This document shows positions 33,332-40,974 of a DNA stretch of 64,000 nt, in pieces. How positions within the stretch are numbered: the first letter of the stretch is position 1; the number at the start of each line of letters is the position of its first letter. Source of the stretch: Nonomuraea wenchangensis (lineage in GTDB: Bacteria; Actinomycetota; Actinomycetes; Streptosporangiales; Streptosporangiaceae). Location of the stretch: contig NZ_FOHX01000002.1 in NCBI RefSeq assembly GCF_900111685.1, forward strand, positions 1-64,000, written 5' to 3'. Made by a program: the position numbers and the translations under genes. The notes beneath the pieces are model-generated. The model worked only from the letters and a program-made list of their open reading frames with translations, ran no database searches and had not been told where the DNA came from.

Positions 33332-34228
33332 ATGGCACGCAGGCTGCTGGCGATGGGCAACCCGGCCGCGGGCGGGGACGACGAGGCGACCCGCCGGGCG
33401 GTGCTCGACGTGCTCGGCGGCGGGGCCGACGTGGTCTTCCACGCCCTGGAGCGGCCGGACGACCTGGACCGGGCGCTCGCCGAGCATCCCGACCGCGAGC
33501 CCGTCGTGCTCGGCGGCGACGGCACCCTGCACCGGGTGGTGGCGGCGCTGCTGGCCCGTGGCGAGCTGGAGAGCCGGCCGGTGGGCCTGATCCCGATGGG
33601 CACCGGCAACGACCTGGCCCGTACGCTCGGCATTCCGCTGGAGCCCGCCGACGCCGCGCGGGTCGTCCTGGACGGCGCGCCCCGCCCCCTGGACCTGCTC
33701 GTCGAGGACGCGCCCGGTAGGGGGATCGTGCTCAACGCCGTGCACGTGGGCGTCGGCGCGGAGGCGAGCCGGCGGGCGACGCCGCTCAAGCCGGTCCTGC
33801 GCCGGGCCGCGTACGCCGCCGGCGCGCTGCTCGCGGGCGTGCGCAGCAAGGGCTGGCGGCTCCGGGTGCGCGTGGACGACGAGCTGGTCGCCGACGGGCG
33901 GCGGCGGGTCCTCATGGTGGGCGTCGGCAACGGCGCCTCGATCGGCGGCGGCACTCCCCTCACACCTGACGCCCGCCCGGACGACGGGCTCGCCGACGTG
34001 GTCGTCTCCTACGCGGTCTCGCCTTGGGGGCGGTTGGCGTACGGGGTGCTGCTGCGGCTCGGCCGGCATCCCGAGCGGGACGACGTGGCGACGTTCCGGG
34101 GACGCGCGGTCGTGGTCGAGGGCGAGCCGGTGCCCGCCAACGCCGACGGCGAGCTGTGCCCACCCGCGCCGCACCGCTCCTGGACCCTCCGCCCGGCCGC
34201 CTGGCGGGTCGTCGCGCCGCGTTCCTGA
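33332..34228 (+). CDS. Diacylglycerol kinase-family protein
   Basis: A 298-residue lipid kinase homologue. Motifs: LLAMGNPAAGG at the start, VVLGGDGTLHRVV near residue 62, LIPMGTGNDLARTLGIPLEP near 88 and the acidic NADGELCP near 272. The family phosphorylates diacylglycerol or other lipids at the membrane. ATG 33332 follows GGAGGA with ideal spacing; an earlier in-frame start at 33284 has none. Only weakly similar to the paralogue at 18532. A 17-bp tandem repeat begins within its last codons. Confidence 0.87.
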   Translation: MARRLLAMGNPAAGGDDEATRRAVLDVLGGGADVVFHALERPDDLDRALAEHPDREPVVLGGDGTLHRVVAALLARGELESRPVGLIPMGTGNDLARTLGIPLEPADAARVVLDGAPRPLDLLVEDAPGRGIVLNAVHVGVGAEASRRATPLKPVLRRAAYAAGALLAGVRSKGWRLRVRVDDELVADGRRRVLMVGVGNGASIGGGTPLTPDARPDDGLADVVVSYAVSPWGRLAYGVLLRLGRHPERDDVATFRGRAVVVEGEPVPANADGELCPPAPHRSWTLRPAAWRVVAPRS

Positions 34229-34276
34229 GCGGGCCGCGCTCCTGAGCGGGCCGCGTTCCTGAGCGGGCCGCGTTCC
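34221..34276. repeat. 17-bp tandem repeat across a stop codon
   Basis: Three copies of a 17-bp unit (GTTCCTGAGCGGGCCGC; the second has C for T at position 2) at 34221-34237, 34238-34254 and 34255-34271, with a partial fourth. The first copy contains the TGA stop of the lipid kinase gene. The length is not a multiple of three. The remaining gap to the LtrA gene is only 20 bp. Confidence 0.85.
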
Positions 34277-34296
34277 CGACCGCGGGCCCGGTCCTG

Positions 34297-35553
34297 TCAG
34301 GCTTCTCGGAGGTCGCGGCGCTGCTCGGCGTAGCGCGTGGTCTCCACGGCGACCAGCACGACCAGGACGAGCGCCAGCCCCGCCAGCGCGGCCAGCGGCG
34401 GCAGCGCGATCGCCACCGGCAGCCCGGCCAGCAGCGCGCCGATGGCGAGCAGTCGCGGCAGGCTGAGCACGGCGTGCATCAGGCCGCCGAACAGCACGTG
34501 CCCGCCGAGGTAGAGCGCCGCGCCGCCGTACAGGACGGACGCGTAGAACCCGCCGAGCGCCACGCCCTCGCCCGCGCGGGCCAGCACGCCCTGGACGCCG
34601 AGCCCGGTCACGATGACGCCGGCCACGATGGGGAAGTGCCCGTAGGTGTAGCCCTCCACGACCATCTTGACGCGGATCACGCCGAGCGCCCGCACCAGCC
34701 GGTGCTCGGCCGCCGGCGCGACCACGTCGAAGTACAGCCACCACAGGCAGACGGCCACGGCGATCCCGAGCACGACCCCGGCGAGCAGCGGGACGCTCAC
34801 CGCCCGCCCCGCCGCCCCCACGCCGGCGGCCAAGGCCGACTCCCCGATGGCGAGCAGCACGAACAGCCCGTGCCGTTCGCTCCACCGCGCCGCGTCGCCG
34901 ACCCGCAGGCCGCCGTGGCGCGCGGCCAGGTGAGTCCCGGCCCGGTCGACGGCGAGCGCCCCGGCGAACAGCACCGTCTGCGCCCACCCGCCGAGCAGCG
35001 CCCCCGCCACCAGCGGCGGCACGACCGCCAGCAACGTCGCCAGGGAGAGCCCGAGCCGGCGGCGCGCCCCCTCGTCGTCCCCGGCCGCCGTCCCCGACTC
35101 CGCCGCGGCCCCGTCCACGGCGAACCGCACGGCGAGGTACAGGGCCCGCACCAGCACGTACGCCCCCACGAGCACGAGCGGCCCGTCCAGCCCGCCAGGA
35201 GTGTCGCGCCAGGCTTCTGGGATCGTCAGCGCCATGACGAACACCGCGGCGCTCGCCACCGCCATGCCCCCGCGCACCACGCCGTCGTCGGCCCGCGCCT
35301 GGTTGCCGAGCCAGGTGAATGCCTCCCACGTCCACCACAGCAGCGCGAGCAGCAGAAACCCTTGGAACAGCCCGTGAACGCCGTGCTCACGGGCCATGAG
35401 GACGGTGACCCGGGTCGCCGCGAACACGAAGACCAGGTCGAAGAAGAGCTCGAAGGCCGTCGTCCGGTGGTTCTCCCTCGCCGGCCCGGTCACGCCCGAT
35501 AACCTCGGCCCGCGCCGCGGGTCCCCCTGCTCGGCCATGGCCGGCCACCCCAT
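34297..35553 (-). CDS. Low temperature requirement A (LtrA)-family membrane protein
   Basis: A 418-residue protein with about ten to twelve helices. Typical LtrA segments are FELFFDLVFVFAATRV near residue 35, WERHGLFVLLAIGES-like (here WSERHGLFVLLAIGES) and WWLYFDVVAP. The name comes from Listeria growth at low temperature; the molecular function is unknown. The N-terminal 28 residues are polar. ATG 35538 is a possible alternative start. A cytosolic regulatory partner is not visible. Confidence 0.82.
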   Translation of the reverse strand: MGWPAMAEQGDPRRGPRLSGVTGPARENHRTTAFELFFDLVFVFAATRVTVLMAREHGVHGLFQGFLLLALLWWTWEAFTWLGNQARADDGVVRGGMAVASAAVFVMALTIPEAWRDTPGGLDGPLVLVGAYVLVRALYLAVRFAVDGAAAESGTAAGDDEGARRRLGLSLATLLAVVPPLVAGALLGGWAQTVLFAGALAVDRAGTHLAARHGGLRVGDAARWSERHGLFVLLAIGESALAAGVGAAGRAVSVPLLAGVVLGIAVAVCLWWLYFDVVAPAAEHRLVRALGVIRVKMVVEGYTYGHFPIVAGVIVTGLGVQGVLARAGEGVALGGFYASVLYGGAALYLGGHVLFGGLMHAVLSLPRLLAIGALLAGLPVAIALPPLAALAGLALVLVVLVAVETTRYAEQRRDLREA

Positions 35554-36105
35554 TCCCTTCCCGGATCGATTGCCGACGGGAAGGTTATAGGCGGGTATGG
35601 GGGGACGTCTCCACGATCACCCTGTTTTCCGTGATCTGTAAGAGTTGGCCGCCGTACCGGCCGCCGCTCCGGGGGCGCCGCCCCCCTGCGGGCGCCGCGC
35701 CCGCGGCCGTCCGCCCGTTGCGGACACGGCGCCTTGACCGACGGGGGCCGCCGCACGGAAACCACACGCGGGCCCGCCAACCCCACAAACCTCACTCAGC
35801 CCATAAGCCCGAAATATCACAACCCCGGAACAGCCCGCGCATTCGATCATTCAGCGGCCCACGGAGCCCCTTCTTACCATTCCGCCGAACCACCGCCGAC
35901 GTGCGCGAACACCGCGCAATTTCTTGATCGAACAACGCCCGCCAGCCCCCGTCGCCGCGATTCTGGTCACAAACATTTCCCGAAATAACCGGTCTACCGC
36001 ATTGCGATTGACTGGAATTGTTGGAACATATGGTCAGAGTCATCGAGTGAGGTCCGAAGATCGTCAACCCCGGACGGGTGACGGCGTGGGAAAGGGGCAA
36101 CGCTC
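35554..36105. other. 552-bp intergenic region with AT-rich patch
   Basis: No convincing coding sequence. Near 35660-35690 a GC-rich inverted pattern (GGGGGCGCCGCCCCC, 35669-35683) could be a terminator or attenuator. From about 35770 to 36040 base composition falls clearly below the surroundings (runs such as CCCGAAATATCACAACC and TTCCCGAAATAACC). The last part carries a good promoter for the methyltransferase. The low GC could mark a promoter region or a transferred segment. Confidence 0.6.
36008..36034 (+). promoter_or_regulatory. Housekeeping-type promoter of the methyltransferase gene
   Basis: TTGACT at 36008-36013 and TATGGT at 36029-36034 with 15 bases between, slightly short of the optimum. 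The start codon is 71 bp downstream, leaving a leader of about 65 bases with AAAGGGG near 36092-36098 as ribosome-binding site. Confidence 0.5.
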
Positions 36106-36954
36106 ATGCACCAAAGGGCTGTCCGAAACCTGGCCAAGCTCGAAACGACGCAAGCGCGCATGACGCGCATTTTCGACGCCGCGGCCGGTGGGAAGAACAA
36201 CTTCCAGGCGGACAAGGACATGGTGCGCCATTTCGACCAAGCCGCTCCCGTCCTCACCACCGCCGCCCGCGCCGTCCTGCAGTTCCTCTCCCGCGTCGTA
36301 CGCCATCTGGCCGCCGCCGAGGGCGTCGACCAGTTCATCATCATCGGCAGTGGCGTGCCCAGCGGCCTCCCGCCCGGCCGCCGCCTGCACGACATCGCCC
36401 GCCAGGCCTCCCCCGGCCCCGCCGTCCGGACCGTGTACGTCGAGAACAACCCGATGGTCGTCACCATGGCCCAGGCCACCATCGAACCCTTCTCCGACCT
36501 CGTCCGGGTCGTGGACGGCGACGCCCACGAGATCGACGAGCTGCTCGGCGACCGGGTCGTCCAGACCTTCCTCGACTGGGACCGGCCCATAGCGGTCCTG
36601 CTGCTGTCCGCGCAGAGCCTGGACGACGAGGAGTACGCCCACTACGTCATCAAGCGCCTGCGTCACACGGCTCCGGCGGGCAGTTTCCTCGTCCTGGCGC
36701 ACACCACGTTCGACGCCGTCCCCCCGGAGTTGCTCCCCGCCGTCCGCGACATGCTCGCCATGACGCTCCCGCGTCTCGCGATCCGTACGAAGGAGGAGGT
36801 CGAGGCCCTGCTGGACGGCCTGGACCTGGTGGACCCCGGCCTCGTCTGGGTGCCGGAGTGGCACGCCGGCGACCCCGTCCCGGGCGACGACGCCGCCTGC
36901 GCCGACCAGCCCGCCACCTCGGGCAACTACGGAGCCGTGGCCCACATCCCCTGA
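36106..36954 (+). CDS. SAM-dependent methyltransferase, DUF574 family
   Basis: A 282-residue protein of the actinobacterial DUF574 group. The N-terminal signature appears as RIFDAAAGGKNNFQADKD (usual form RIYDYLLGGKDNFAADR), and the SAM-binding segment as QFIIIGSGVPSG, where most members have LDIGTGLPT; the Asp/Gly-rich core is thus degenerate. YVENNPMVV corresponds to the acidic end of strand 2. Family members occur in dozens of copies in Streptosporangiaceae and Streptomyces; targets are unknown. The divergent GSG variant may reduce or alter SAM binding. Confidence 0.82.
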   Translation: MHQRAVRNLAKLETTQARMTRIFDAAAGGKNNFQADKDMVRHFDQAAPVLTTAARAVLQFLSRVVRHLAAAEGVDQFIIIGSGVPSGLPPGRRLHDIARQASPGPAVRTVYVENNPMVVTMAQATIEPFSDLVRVVDGDAHEIDELLGDRVVQTFLDWDRPIAVLLLSAQSLDDEEYAHYVIKRLRHTAPAGSFLVLAHTTFDAVPPELLPAVRDMLAMTLPRLAIRTKEEVEALLDGLDLVDPGLVWVPEWHAGDPVPGDDAACADQPATSGNYGAVAHIP

Positions 36955-36960
36955 ACCCGG

Positions 36961-37001
36961 AAAACGGCGCGGCCGCGCGCCCCGGGCGGGGCGCGCGGCC
37001 G
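36961..37001 (-). terminator. Strong intrinsic terminator
   Basis: A perfect 14-bp stem (36970-36983 with 36988-37001) with loop GGGC. Read on the minus strand it is followed by CGCCGTTTT, giving a U run, so it ends transcription of the small secreted protein gene; it could also stop readthrough from the methyltransferase. Confidence 0.75.
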
Positions 37002-37017
37002 TCACGGCGTGCGGACG

Positions 37018-37407
37018 TCAGGAGATGAGCAGGTCGAAGCCGCCGTCCGCGAGCCGGCCCGTGTTGGTGTTGATGACGCTGACCGCGACGGTGTTGGGCT
37101 GGTTGCCGCACTGCGTCGACGGGAAGCGGTAGGCGATGTACGGCAGCCGCGCCGCGGTCCGTGACGTGAGCTGGATCAGCGCGTCCGTCGTGTTCACGAA
37201 GTACGCGACCTGGACGCAGTAGTTGCCGGTGGCCGAGCGCCACGTCCGGTGGACGTTCTTGCCGTCCATCAGGCGGCCGTCCAGGGCCACGACCGCCCCG
37301 GCCCGGGCGAAGGGCGCCTTGAGGTCGGCATGGGCCGCGGTGCCGGTGATGGTGACGAGGCCGGCGGCCGCGAGGGCGAGGCAGCCCGCCAGAGCACGAC
37401 GAAGCAT
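37018..37407 (-). CDS. Small secreted protein
   Basis: A 129-residue protein with a clear signal peptide: MLRRALAGCLALAAAGLVTI followed by TGTAAHA, cut before DLKAPF. The mature part of about 100 residues is beta-rich with two Cys (NYCVQVAY and STQCGNQP) that could pair. No known domain is recognised. ATG 37407 has AAGGGGG upstream; the frame is open further but those codons lack a signal peptide. Followed by a strong terminator, so monocistronic. Confidence 0.75.
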   Translation of the reverse strand: MLRRALAGCLALAAAGLVTITGTAAHADLKAPFARAGAVVALDGRLMDGKNVHRTWRSATGNYCVQVAYFVNTTDALIQLTSRTAARLPYIAYRFPSTQCGNQPNTVAVSVINTNTGRLADGGFDLLIS

Positions 37408-37610
37408 TCGGTTTCCCCCTTTGGGTAACTCACGGATAGGAGCCACGACAGAACGTAATTTCACCGGCCTGCCTGCGGCGCGAGCCACCCCGGAATACCG
37501 CGCCAAAGATTTTTTGGGCCGCCCCCCGTGAACTTCTGGCGGGCTTCCGTCGTCCGCGCGCCCGCCGTCGCACCCGCCGTCGCGGCGGGGCAGTCTACGA
37601 CCCCGTGGCG

Positions 37611-37676
37611 AGGTCATGACCTGAGGCTCTATGAGAGCAGACCTCCCCCTGTAACCAGTCTGCTACTTTCTGCTAC
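37611..37676 (+). promoter_or_regulatory. Palindrome and direct repeat upstream of FAD monooxygenase
   Basis: A perfect 12-bp palindrome AGGTCATGACCT at 37611-37622 and, 37 bp on, two direct copies of TCTGCTAC at 37659-37666 and 37669-37676 with a 10-bp period. They lie 36-100 bp before the monooxygenase start, where operators or activator sites are expected. The remainder of the 300-bp gap (37408-37610) shows only a GC hairpin near 37580. Confidence 0.5.
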
Positions 37677-37711
37677 ATACCGGTCACAATACGCGCATTG
37701 GGAGTTCGATG

Positions 37712-38941
37712 ATGAAGGTCGCCTGCGTCGGCGGTGGGCCCGCCAGCCTGTACTTCTCGATCCTCATGAAGCGGATGGACCCGTCCCACGAGGTCACGGT
37801 CTACGAGCGCAACCCGGCCGGTTCGACCTACGGCTGGGGCGTGACGTACTGGGCCGCGCTCCTGCAGAGCCTGTACGGCCTCGACCCGGAGTCCGCCCAG
37901 GAGATCCGGGAGAACTCCGTCCACTGGAACGACTGGGTGGTCGAGATCCAGGAGCGCGCGACGCTCACGATGGAGCACGGGGACGACGGCTTCGGCATCG
38001 GCCGCCACACCCTGCTCGACATCCTCGCCCGGCGCGCGGGCGGGCTCGGCGTGCGGATCGCGTACGAGCACGAGATCTCCGGCCCCGACGCACCCGAGCT
38101 GGCCGGCGCGGACGTGGTCGTGGCGGGCGACGGGATCAACAGCAGGCTGCGCGAGCCGAACGCCGAGCACTTCGGCTCCGAGTTCGCCGTCGGCCGCAAC
38201 GTCTACATGTGGCTCGGCACGACGAGGATCTTCGACACGTTCGTCTTCTCGTTCGTGGAGACCGCGCACGGCTGGATCTGGTGCTACGGCTACCCGTACG
38301 GCACCGAGCACAGCACCTGCGTGGTCGAGTGCGCGCCCGCGACCTGGACGGGCCTCGGCCTCGACGCGGCGAGCGAGGCCGACAGCCTGGCGGTGCTGGA
38401 GAAGCTGTTCGCCGACGTCCTGGACGGGCACCCGCTGATCGGCCGCGCGCAGCCCGACGGCAGCGCCCACTGGCTCAGGTTCCGCACCCTCACCAACCGC
38501 AGCTGGCACCGCGGCAACCTGGTCCTGCTCGGGGACGCCGCGCACACCACCCATTACTCCATCGGCGCGGGCACCGCGCTCGCGCTGGGCGACGCCGCCT
38601 TCCTGGCCGAGGCGCTGCACAGCGACCCCGACCCGCAGGCCGCGCTCGCCCTCTACTCGCACAAGCGCAGCCTCTCCATCCGGCCCACCCAGCGCTCGGC
38701 CCGCAACAGCGCCCGCTGGTACGAGAACCTGCCCCGCTACGCCGCCCTCCCGCCGCATCAGTTCGTCACGCTGCTCGGCCAGCGGCACTCCACGCTGCTC
38801 GCGCACATGCCGCCGAGGCTCTACTACCACACCGGCCACGCGATGGAGGGACTGCGGCTGGCGACGGACTGGGTGGCCGCAAAGCTCGGCCGGGTCCCGA
38901 CCTGCGAGTGCTGCCGCCCGCAGCCCACGGAGGGCGGGTAA
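37712..38941 (+). CDS. FAD-dependent aromatic monooxygenase
   Basis: A 409-residue flavoprotein: FAD fold VACVGGGPASLYFSILMK at the N-terminus, YERNPAGSTYGWGV, DG-type motif VVAGDGINSRLR near residue 140 and GNLVLLGDAAHTTHYSIGAG near 270 (GD motif). The sequence style, especially the Thr/Tyr-Gly-Trp-Gly-Val motif, is that of the anthraniloyl-CoA monooxygenase/VioD-like group, so the substrate may be an aromatic CoA ester or indole compound; inference only. ATG 37712 is seven bases after GGGAG; ATG 37709 is adjacent. It has its own elaborate upstream region, so it is likely induced by substrate. Confidence 0.85.
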   Translation: MKVACVGGGPASLYFSILMKRMDPSHEVTVYERNPAGSTYGWGVTYWAALLQSLYGLDPESAQEIRENSVHWNDWVVEIQERATLTMEHGDDGFGIGRHTLLDILARRAGGLGVRIAYEHEISGPDAPELAGADVVVAGDGINSRLREPNAEHFGSEFAVGRNVYMWLGTTRIFDTFVFSFVETAHGWIWCYGYPYGTEHSTCVVECAPATWTGLGLDAASEADSLAVLEKLFADVLDGHPLIGRAQPDGSAHWLRFRTLTNRSWHRGNLVLLGDAAHTTHYSIGAGTALALGDAAFLAEALHSDPDPQAALALYSHKRSLSIRPTQRSARNSARWYENLPRYAALPPHQFVTLLGQRHSTLLAHMPPRLYYHTGHAMEGLRLATDWVAAKLGRVPTCECCRPQPTEGG

Positions 38942-39015
38942 TCAGGCCACCGTTCGTGGGCAGGGGGTGGGGAACCGAGATCGCACGCGCGAACCAGCAC
39001 CCCGGAGGACGGCTC

Positions 39016-39489
39016 ATGACATCGACACCCGGCCCGCCCCGCCCTGAAGAGCACGGCCCGCCGGCGGTGTCGCCGCAGGCCACCGCGGCGGAACGGGAGA
39101 TCGCCCGCGTCACCGAGCCGGCCCGGCTGCTGCGCATGAGCGACATGGTGCACATGCTGCTGGACGAGGCCCAGGGCATGCCCCTGGACGAGGGCGCCCG
39201 CGACCAGCTCAGGCACATCCACCTGCAGGCCATCGAGGAGATCGGCGAGTCGGTGGCGCCCGAGCTGCGGGAGGAGCTGGAACGCCTCATGCCCGAGGAG
39301 CCGGCCGGCCTGCCGAGCCAGGCGGAGCTGCGCATCATGCAGGGTCAGCTCGTGGGCTGGCTGGACGGCGTCTTCCAGGGCATCAAGGCCGGGCTGGCGC
39401 TCCAGCAGGCCGGCGCCCGGCCGCCGCACCCCGAGGGTCAGGGTCACGAGCTGCCGGACCGGCCGCGCGGCACGGGCCCCTACCTGTGA
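39016..39489 (+). CDS. bpa: Bacterial proteasome activator
   Basis: A 157-residue protein of the DUF2587/Bpa family. The four-helix core reads ARLLRMSDMVHMLLDEAQGM, LHLQAIEEIGES-like (here HIHLQAIEEIGES) and MQGQLVGWLDGVFQGIKAGL. It ends in GTGPYL; the C-terminal Tyr-Leu is the part that docks in the 20S proteasome alpha ring in Mycobacterium (GQYL). Bpa forms a dodecameric ring and opens the proteasome gate without ATP. ATG 39016 follows GGAGGAC. Proteasome and pup genes are not in this window. Confidence 0.9.
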   Translation: MTSTPGPPRPEEHGPPAVSPQATAAEREIARVTEPARLLRMSDMVHMLLDEAQGMPLDEGARDQLRHIHLQAIEEIGESVAPELREELERLMPEEPAGLPSQAELRIMQGQLVGWLDGVFQGIKAGLALQQAGARPPHPEGQGHELPDRPRGTGPYL

Positions 39490-39499
39490 GGCCAGGGGC

Positions 39500-39925
39500 T
39501 CAGCCGCGCCTGGCGGCGGGCCAGTCGTAGCCCCAGCCGCCCTGGATCATCGTCTGGAAGGCCCAGCCGTCCTCGGTGCGCACCAGCAGGTCGGCGTAGT
39601 GCATCTCCTGCTCCTGGCCCTCGACGGTCATGGTGGCCCGTGTCTCGACGACCACCAGGTTGGGGGTCAGGAAACGCGGGGTCCGCTGCGAGCGCAGGTC
39701 CAGCCCGGCCGTGCCGCCGCCCATCGCCTCCTTCATCGTCTCCAGGTACTCCTCGCGCGTCCACTGACGGACCGCGGCGTGGCCGCCGGGGACGTCGGTG
39801 GCCACGTTCATGGGGAAGACGGCGAGGTCGGCCAGCTTGTCGAGCTCTCCCCGCTCGGCCAGCGCGTCGTACTCGGCGAACCAATCCTCGACGCTCTTCA
39901 GCTCTTCGGCGCTCGGCTGATACAT
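39500..39925 (-). CDS. NTF2-like/SnoaL-like protein
   Basis: A 141-residue protein with the NTF2-like cone pattern: an N-terminal helix VEDWFAEYDALAERGELDKL, then strands around FLTPNLVVVETRATMTVEG and VRTEDGWAFQTMIQGGWGYDW. The family includes ketosteroid isomerases, polyketide cyclases and many proteins of unknown role; catalytic residues cannot be assigned. ATG 39925 has AAGGGAG upstream. A long palindrome ending 28 bp before the start suggests repression by a TetR-type protein not encoded nearby. Confidence 0.7.
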   Translation of the reverse strand: MYQPSAEELKSVEDWFAEYDALAERGELDKLADLAVFPMNVATDVPGGHAAVRQWTREEYLETMKEAMGGGTAGLDLRSQRTPRFLTPNLVVVETRATMTVEGQEQEMHYADLLVRTEDGWAFQTMIQGGWGYDWPAARRG

Positions 39926-39952
39926 GCGGCGACTCCCTTGTCCTCGTGCTTG

Positions 39953-39979
39953 CCGTACGCTGTACCGTACAGCATACGG
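39953..39979. promoter_or_regulatory. 27-bp operator-like palindrome
   Basis: A perfect core GCTGTAC-C-GTACAGC (39959-39973) is extended by CCGTA (39953-39957) and TACGG (39975-39979), with one mismatched pair between. Length and symmetry are typical of TetR-family operators. It sits upstream of the NTF2-like gene (minus strand). Confidence 0.6.
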
Positions 39980-40052
39980 ATCAGCGGCGCAAAAAGGGCG
40001 GCGCCCGGCACTGAAGGAGCTGCCGGACGCCGCCAATCGCGGAGCCGTGAGG

Positions 40053-40466
40053 TCAGACGTGCGCCTTGACGCGGAACTCGTCCGAGATTCCGCAGGAGGG
40101 ACCGTTCGGCCCGCCGATGCGCACCCCGTTGAAGAAGTCGCGGTAGGTGCTGTAGAAGTTGCCCTTCCCGCGTGGCGCGGTCGTCGCGGTGCAGCCGCCC
40201 CAGTTGGCCTCGGAGTAGAGGTGGATGACGTAGCCGGTACGGTTCCAGTCGGACTTGGCGCGGTCGGCCATGCCGTAGACCGCCAGGTCGGGGACGTTGG
40301 CGTTCAGCTCGACGATGTCGCCCGTGCCGTCGAGGCCGCTGAACAGGCAGTAGTAGCCCTCATGGCAACGGTCGTAGCCGTCGGCGGCGTGCGCCGGGGC
40401 GGCCATGAGGGGCAGCGCGAGCGCCGCGATCGGCAGAGTCAGAAGCGGGTGTAACTTCTTGCCCAT
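40053..40466 (-). CDS. Secreted peptidase inhibitor I36-like protein
   Basis: A 137-residue secreted protein: signal peptide MGKKLHPLLTLPIAALALPL ending AHA, then a crystallin-like domain with CHEGYYCLFSGLDGTG, a hallmark of the I36 inhibitor family (Streptomyces metalloproteinase inhibitor), and further Cys in GGCTATT and GPSCGIS that may form disulfides. The family blocks thermolysin-type proteases, but many members are untested. ATG 40466 has AGAGGTG upstream. A perfect 17-bp palindrome 60-75 bp upstream overlaps the likely -35. Confidence 0.8.
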   Translation of the reverse strand: MGKKLHPLLTLPIAALALPLMAAPAHAADGYDRCHEGYYCLFSGLDGTGDIVELNANVPDLAVYGMADRAKSDWNRTGYVIHLYSEANWGGCTATTAPRGKGNFYSTYRDFFNGVRIGGPNGPSCGISDEFRVKAHV

Positions 40467-40526
40467 TTCACCTCTTCGGATGAAAGTTTCTTTCGCCGGT
40501 GGGCCGAACATACCTCGCCGATCTTC

Positions 40527-40543
40527 GTCAAGAAAGTCTTGAC
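40527..40543. promoter_or_regulatory. Palindrome upstream of the I36-like gene
   Basis: GTCAAGA-AAG-TCTTGAC, arms perfect over seven bases. On the minus strand TTGACG follows within it, so the site covers a possible -35 element. A second small repeat GAAAG-TTT-CTTTC lies nearer the start (about 40482-40494). Confidence 0.5.
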
Positions 40544-40590
40544 TCGGGCGGGATTCCGTGCCCACCGGCCACTGCCTGGGCGTTCGCCGG

Positions 40591-40926
40591 CTAGCTCCGC
40601 GCGCGGTTCTCCGACATGCTGCTGGCTATCAGCTCGTGGTGGCGTACCACCTCGGCGATGATGAAGTTCAGGAACCGCTCGGCGAAGACCGGATCGAGCT
40701 TCGACTCCTCTGCCAGGCCGCGCAGGCGCTGGATCTGCCGCGCCTCGCGCTCGGGGTCCGCCGGCGGCAGCCGGTGCTCCGCCTTGAGCCGGCCGACCTC
40801 CTGCGTGCACTTGAACCGCTCCGCCAGCAGGTGCACGAGAGCGGCGTCGAGGTTGTCGATGCTGGCGCGGAGCCGCTGGAGCTCCTCGAGGACGGCCCCC
40901 TCCGGGCGGGGCTGGGAGTTTTCCAT
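40591..40926 (-). CDS. Chorismate mutase, AroQ class
   Basis: A 111-residue all-helical chorismate mutase: LQRLRASIDNLDAALVHLLA gives the first helix with active-site Arg, LAERFKCTQEVGRLKAEHRL supplies Arg and Lys, and PEREARQIQRLRGLAEE with FLNFIIAEVVRHHELI completes the fold. It converts chorismate to prephenate for Phe and Tyr. Stand-alone cytosolic form without signal peptide or dehydratase domain. Its promoter region contains an 8+8 bp inverted repeat. No aromatic amino-acid genes are adjacent. Confidence 0.9.
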   Translation of the reverse strand: MENSQPRPEGAVLEELQRLRASIDNLDAALVHLLAERFKCTQEVGRLKAEHRLPPADPEREARQIQRLRGLAEESKLDPVFAERFLNFIIAEVVRHHELIASSMSENRARS

Positions 40927-40933
40927 GCGGGAC

Positions 40934-40957
40934 AGCCTGCCATCATTCAGGCAGGCT
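40934..40957. promoter_or_regulatory. Inverted repeat upstream of chorismate mutase
   Basis: AGCCTGCC at 40934-40941 and its exact inverse GGCAGGCT at 40950-40957, with an 8-base centre. It ends eight bases before the ATG, so it could be an operator or a hairpin in the leader that limits translation. Confidence 0.5.
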
Positions 40958-40974
40958 ACTCACATCGGGCCACC

